Shown here: in pieces, positions 61,405-64,000 of the stretch
Layout of the letters: every line of letters starts with the position of its first letter
How positions within the stretch are numbered: position 1 is the first letter of the stretch
Assembly: GCA_027484145.1 (NCBI GenBank)
Contig: JAIXUH010000023.1
Coordinates: forward strand, 1-64,000
Length of the DNA: 64,000 nucleotides
Reading direction: 5' to 3'
Source of the DNA: Rhodobacter sp.
Lineage (GTDB): Bacteria > Pseudomonadota > Alphaproteobacteria > Rhodobacterales > Rhodobacteraceae
Notes under the pieces: generated by a model
The model's input: the letters and a program-made list of their open reading frames with translations, nothing else
Database searches by the model: none
Told to the model about the DNA's origin: nothing
Program-made: the position numbers and the translations under genes

Positions 61405-61449
61405 CAGGCAAGCAGGGAACCGGGGCGTGCACCCCCAAAGGATGCGACA

Positions 61450-61800
61450 ATGCGGCGGCGATTGACGGGATGGGGCAGGCTTTGGGCGCTGTGTGCGGCC
61501 TTGGGTCTGGCATTTGCCCTTGCCGCAGCGCCTGCGATCGAGGCGGTCAAGCATGGCCCCGCGACACAGGCCGCCGAAGCCGACCACCGCGCCTTTCATG
61601 CCGCGCACGGCCATTCCCATGATTTACCCGCCGGTCACCACGACTCGGGCGACCATGACCATGTTAGCGCGGCGGTCCTTGCTCCGGCCGGGGCTGAGGT
61701 GCATTCCGCGCCCGCGCGTAAACTGCATCCCGATGCCATGGTCGCCAACGGCACGATCCGCGACGGACCGCGACGCCCACCCCGGCTGACGATGATCTGA
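61450..61800 (+). CDS. Small His-rich exported protein
   Basis: 116 residues from the ATG at 61450. N-terminal hydrophobic signal RLWALCAALGLAFALAAAPA, then a His-rich middle (HRAFHAAHGHSHDLPAGHHD followed by SGDHDHV). The end is basic and proline-rich. No family beyond this is recognised. It is divergent from the InrS-like gene and upstream of hupE, so it is probably a periplasmic or membrane-anchored binder of nickel or cobalt. Confidence 0.7.
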   Translation: MRRRLTGWGRLWALCAALGLAFALAAAPAIEAVKHGPATQAAEADHRAFHAAHGHSHDLPAGHHDSGDHDHVSAAVLAPAGAEVHSAPARKLHPDAMVANGTIRDGPRRPPRLTMI

Positions 61801-61854
61801 GCCGCCGTCCGGTTGCGGGCGGCAGACAGTCTTTTTCGTCAGGATATTCATGAA

Positions 61855-62580
61855 ATGACATCCAACATTCTGGCGCGCTTGCGCCCCCCGGTGCCGTGGC
61901 CAGCCTTGGCTGCGTTCGGCACCCTCTTGATCGCCCTGTTGCTTGCGGGCGCAGCCCTTGCCCATAACGTCACCGAAGGCGACGCGGGCTATGTGCAGGA
62001 GGTGACGGGCTTCCGCCCTATCGCCTTTATCTACCTTGGCGCCAAGCACATGGTGACGGGCTATGACCATCTGCTGTTCCTCGCCGGGGTGATCTTCTTC
62101 CTCTACCGGGGCCGGGACATCGCCACCTACGTCAGCCTCTTTGCCATCGGCCATTCGATCACGATGATCGCGGGTGTCTGGTGGTCGATTTCGATCAACG
62201 CCTACATCATTGACGCCATCATCGCGTTTTCGGTGGTCTACAAGGCGCTGGATAACCTTGGCGCCTTCCGCCTGTGGTTCGGAGTTCAGCCGGATACCAA
62301 AGCCGCCACTCTGATCTTCGGCCTGCTGCACGGCTTTGGTCTGGCCACCAAGATTCAGGATTACGACATCTCGCCCGATGGCCTTTTGGGCAACCTCATC
62401 GCCTTCAACCTGGGGGTGGAGCTTGGGCAGTTGATGGCGCTGGCGCTGATCCTGACGGCGATGACCCACTGGCGGGCGCGGCCTGCCTTTGCCCGGCAGG
62501 CCTGTGCCGCGAATGTCCTGATAATGGTGGTTGGATTTGCCCTGATGGGCCTGCAGATCACCGGCTATTTCGTCGCCTGA
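61855..62580 (+). CDS. HupE/UreJ-family membrane protein
   Basis: 241 residues from the ATG at 61855 with AGGA upstream. About seven hydrophobic segments; FIYLGAKHMVTGYDHLLFLA with its His, GVIFFL, FAIGHSITMIAGVWWSISIN and TLIFGLLHGFGLATKIQDYD carry the family's histidines. HupE/UreJ proteins are thought to carry nickel or cobalt across the inner membrane. The gene lies between a His-rich exported protein and an anchor protein and is likely in one operon. Confidence 0.85.
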   Translation: MTSNILARLRPPVPWPALAAFGTLLIALLLAGAALAHNVTEGDAGYVQEVTGFRPIAFIYLGAKHMVTGYDHLLFLAGVIFFLYRGRDIATYVSLFAIGHSITMIAGVWWSISINAYIIDAIIAFSVVYKALDNLGAFRLWFGVQPDTKAATLIFGLLHGFGLATKIQDYDISPDGLLGNLIAFNLGVELGQLMALALILTAMTHWRARPAFARQACAANVLIMVVGFALMGLQITGYFVA

Positions 62581-62595
62581 AAGGAGGGCTGACCC

Positions 62596-63393
62596 ATGAC
62601 CAACCGTTTTGACACACCCAAAGCCCCCCTGCAGGCAGAACCCCGGCCTATGGCGACAAACGTCCAGTCGGTGCCCGCCACACCCGGCGGGTTGATTCGT
62701 TCCACCCTGCTGGCAGCCGGGGCGGCAGGGGCGATCCTTGTCCTGTTCTGGTTGCCCGCCGAATACGGGATCGACCCGACCGGCGTAGGCGGCCTGACCG
62801 GGCTGACCGAGATGGGCGAGATAAAGAGCCAACTTGCCGCCGAAGCAGAGGCCGATACGCTTGCCGCCGCTGCGGAGCCGGTTTTGGCACCTGCGCCAGC
62901 CGTGGCGGCGCCCGAAATCCTTGCGCGCCTTGACCGTATCGACGCCCAGCTTGCGGCCATCAGCGCAGTGATCGGCACGCCGCCCAGCCTGACCGAGCCT
63001 GTTCCTGAAGCGCCAATAGCGGCACAGCCTGCGCCTGAAGAGGTTGCCGCCGCACCCGAGCCTGTCGAGGCCACCGCCCCGGAATGGCGCGACGAGGTCA
63101 GCTATACCCTGAACCCCGGCGAGGGGATCGAGGTGAAGCTGGCGATGGAGGCAGGCCAGACCGCCCGCTTTGCGTGGACGGCAAATGGCGGCGTGGTGAA
63201 CTTTGATCTGCACGGCGATGGTGCTGGGCAAAAGCGGAGCTATGAACAGGGCCGCGCCGTGCCGGAGCAGGCGGGCGAACTGACCGCCGCCTTTACCGGC
63301 AACCACGGCTGGTTCTGGCGCAACCGCTCTGACGCGCCGGTGACGGTCACGCTGCGGACGGGCGGCGCCTATGCGGAACTGAAGGCACCCTGA
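62596..63393 (+). CDS. Transmembrane anchor protein paired with HupE
   Basis: 265 residues, starting at ATG 62596 with AAGGAGGG upstream. One membrane segment at about residues 33-52 (LIRSTLLAAGAAGAILVLFW), a long Ala/Pro/Glu-rich linker to about 160, and a C-terminal beta domain (YTLNPGEGIEVKLAMEAGQT, FTGNHGWFWRNRSDAPVTVT). Short proteins of this layout next to HupE are described only as transmembrane anchor proteins. Role unknown, but it is surely linked to the metal module by position. Confidence 0.75.
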   Translation: MTNRFDTPKAPLQAEPRPMATNVQSVPATPGGLIRSTLLAAGAAGAILVLFWLPAEYGIDPTGVGGLTGLTEMGEIKSQLAAEAEADTLAAAAEPVLAPAPAVAAPEILARLDRIDAQLAAISAVIGTPPSLTEPVPEAPIAAQPAPEEVAAAPEPVEATAPEWRDEVSYTLNPGEGIEVKLAMEAGQTARFAWTANGGVVNFDLHGDGAGQKRSYEQGRAVPEQAGELTAAFTGNHGWFWRNRSDAPVTVTLRTGGAYAELKAP

Positions 63394-63439
63394 CCCGAAC
63401 CATTATCCCAAAGCAGCATCCTGCACGACGTGCCGTAAC

Positions 63440-63468
63440 GCCGCCCCGTGGCACGCCACCGGGGCGGC
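63440..63468. terminator. Bidirectional stem-loop terminator
   Basis: GCCGCCCCG (63440-63448) pairs with CGGGGCGGC (63460-63468) in the gap between convergent genes. The strong stem and convergent position fit a shared terminator, although the T runs are short. Confidence 0.55.
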
Positions 63469-63513
63469 GGTTATCGGCAGGTCAGATCAGGGGCGTGAGG
63501 TTTTCCAAGGCCA

Positions 63514-64000
63514 TCAAGACGCGACGGGGATCGGGAACGCCATCCCGTCAAACAACTTGCGCGCGGTGCGCAGGGTACCGGCACCGATCACCGCGCCATC
63601 TCGGATGTCCAGCAAAACCTCGGCCATGCCACCCGGATGTTCGATGCGATAGCGGGCGTCCTTGGGTTGCTCTGCCACCTGTGCAGCCGGACCTGTGGGC
63701 AACAGGCAGGCCGTGGCCACGCTGACCGCTGCCAGAACGCCGATACCGGCATGCACCCGGTGCGGAATAAGGCTGCGGGTGTTGATGACGCCGCCATGGG
63801 CGGGCGGTGAGACAAGGGTCATCTTGGGCACCGATTTTGCGCTGACATCGCCAAGGTTCATAAGCGGTCCGGCCTGCAGGCGAATGGCTTCGATCCGGGC
63901 CTTCAGGGTGCTGTCGGCCTCTAGCACCTCGGGGCTTTCCTGCCCGGACAGGCCAAACGCCGCAGCAGGCATCACGGCGATCGGCATGCCATTGTCGATC
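63514..64000 (-). CDS. PrpF-family isomerase (4-oxalomesaconate tautomerase type), partial
   Basis: The last 162 codons of a gene that begins outside the window. IDNGMPIAVMPAAAFGLSG, LKARIEAIRLQAGPLMNLGD, SVPKMTLVSPPAHGGVIN, TRSLIPHRVHAGIGVLAAVS and VATACLLPTG match PrpF proteins, which shift double bonds in tricarboxylates such as 4-oxalomesaconate or methylaconitate. The conserved SVPK and HR region residues are present. Which substrate applies cannot be told from this part. Confidence 0.82.
   Translation of the reverse strand, partial: IDNGMPIAVMPAAAFGLSGQESPEVLEADSTLKARIEAIRLQAGPLMNLGDVSAKSVPKMTLVSPPAHGGVINTRSLIPHRVHAGIGVLAAVSVATACLLPTGPAAQVAEQPKDARYRIEHPGGMAEVLLDIRDGAVIGAGTLRTARKLFDGMAFPIPVAS

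Overview
The window is high-GC DNA that reads like a free-living alphaproteobacterium of the Rhodobacterales (Rhodobacteraceae type). The signs are RTX and Hint-domain secreted proteins, a urea/amide-type ABC transporter paired with an AmiC/ANTAR regulator, several sugar ABC systems with FucU and BtpA/SgcQ proteins, a phn gene set with PhnF, and a HupE protein with a membrane-anchor partner. This placement is an inference from gene families; no rRNA or other marker gene is present. I saw no tRNA, rRNA or CRISPR array.

Layout. (1) 1-8.7 kb is accessory: the end of an RTX gene, a fatty-acid-hydroxylase-type membrane enzyme, a large RTX/Hint protein whose C-terminus runs into a phage terminase remnant, a divergent HxlR/SRPBCC pair around a perfect inverted repeat, a YCII protein and a decayed RTX gene. 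(2) 8.7-16.7 kb (minus strand) is one coherent amide-nitrogen operon: urea-type binding protein, permease, a permease-ATPase fusion, a second ATPase, a 56-residue unknown protein, an amidase, and an AmiC-like sensor with an ANTAR antiterminator. (3) 16.7-19.9 kb is an insertion-sequence graveyard: IS110 split by a short hairpin insert, plus IS3 and probable IS21 fragments. (4) 19.9-40.4 kb is a carbohydrate island with two complete ABC importers (CUT1 and CUT2 type), two RbsD/FucU mutarotases, two PfkB kinases, an FGGY kinase, two paralogous TIM-barrel isomerases, an aldo/keto reductase, and an M42 peptidase-like, BtpA/SgcQ and creatininase-like set. A GntR regulator and an RpiR regulator lie inside it, and each has candidate repeated operator sites. 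(5) 40.7-43.8 kb is a second PhnD/PhnC/PhnE-type importer with a methyltransferase. (6) 44.2-47.3 kb is a 1000-residue RTX protein with 88-residue tandem repeats. (7) 47.7-59.2 kb is a phnFGHIJKLM plus phnCDEE set followed by a transglutaminase-like protein and a hexapeptide acetyltransferase. Its PhnJ lacks three of the four cysteines that define the radical-SAM C-P lyase. (8) 59.8-63.4 kb is a nickel-type metal homeostasis module with an InrS-like repressor, an MFS exporter with a His-rich tail, a His-rich periplasmic protein and HupE. The window ends inside a PrpF-family isomerase.

The genes fit a scavenging lifestyle: amides for nitrogen, phosphonate-like compounds for phosphorus, and uncommon sugars for carbon, each under its own local regulator. 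The most unusual parts are the cysteine-poor PhnJ in an otherwise intact phn operon, and the kinase/creatininase/M42/BtpA sugar operon whose substrate I cannot name. Stem-loops directly downstream of the binding-protein gene recur in four transporter operons, which suggests a shared way of making more binding protein than permease.
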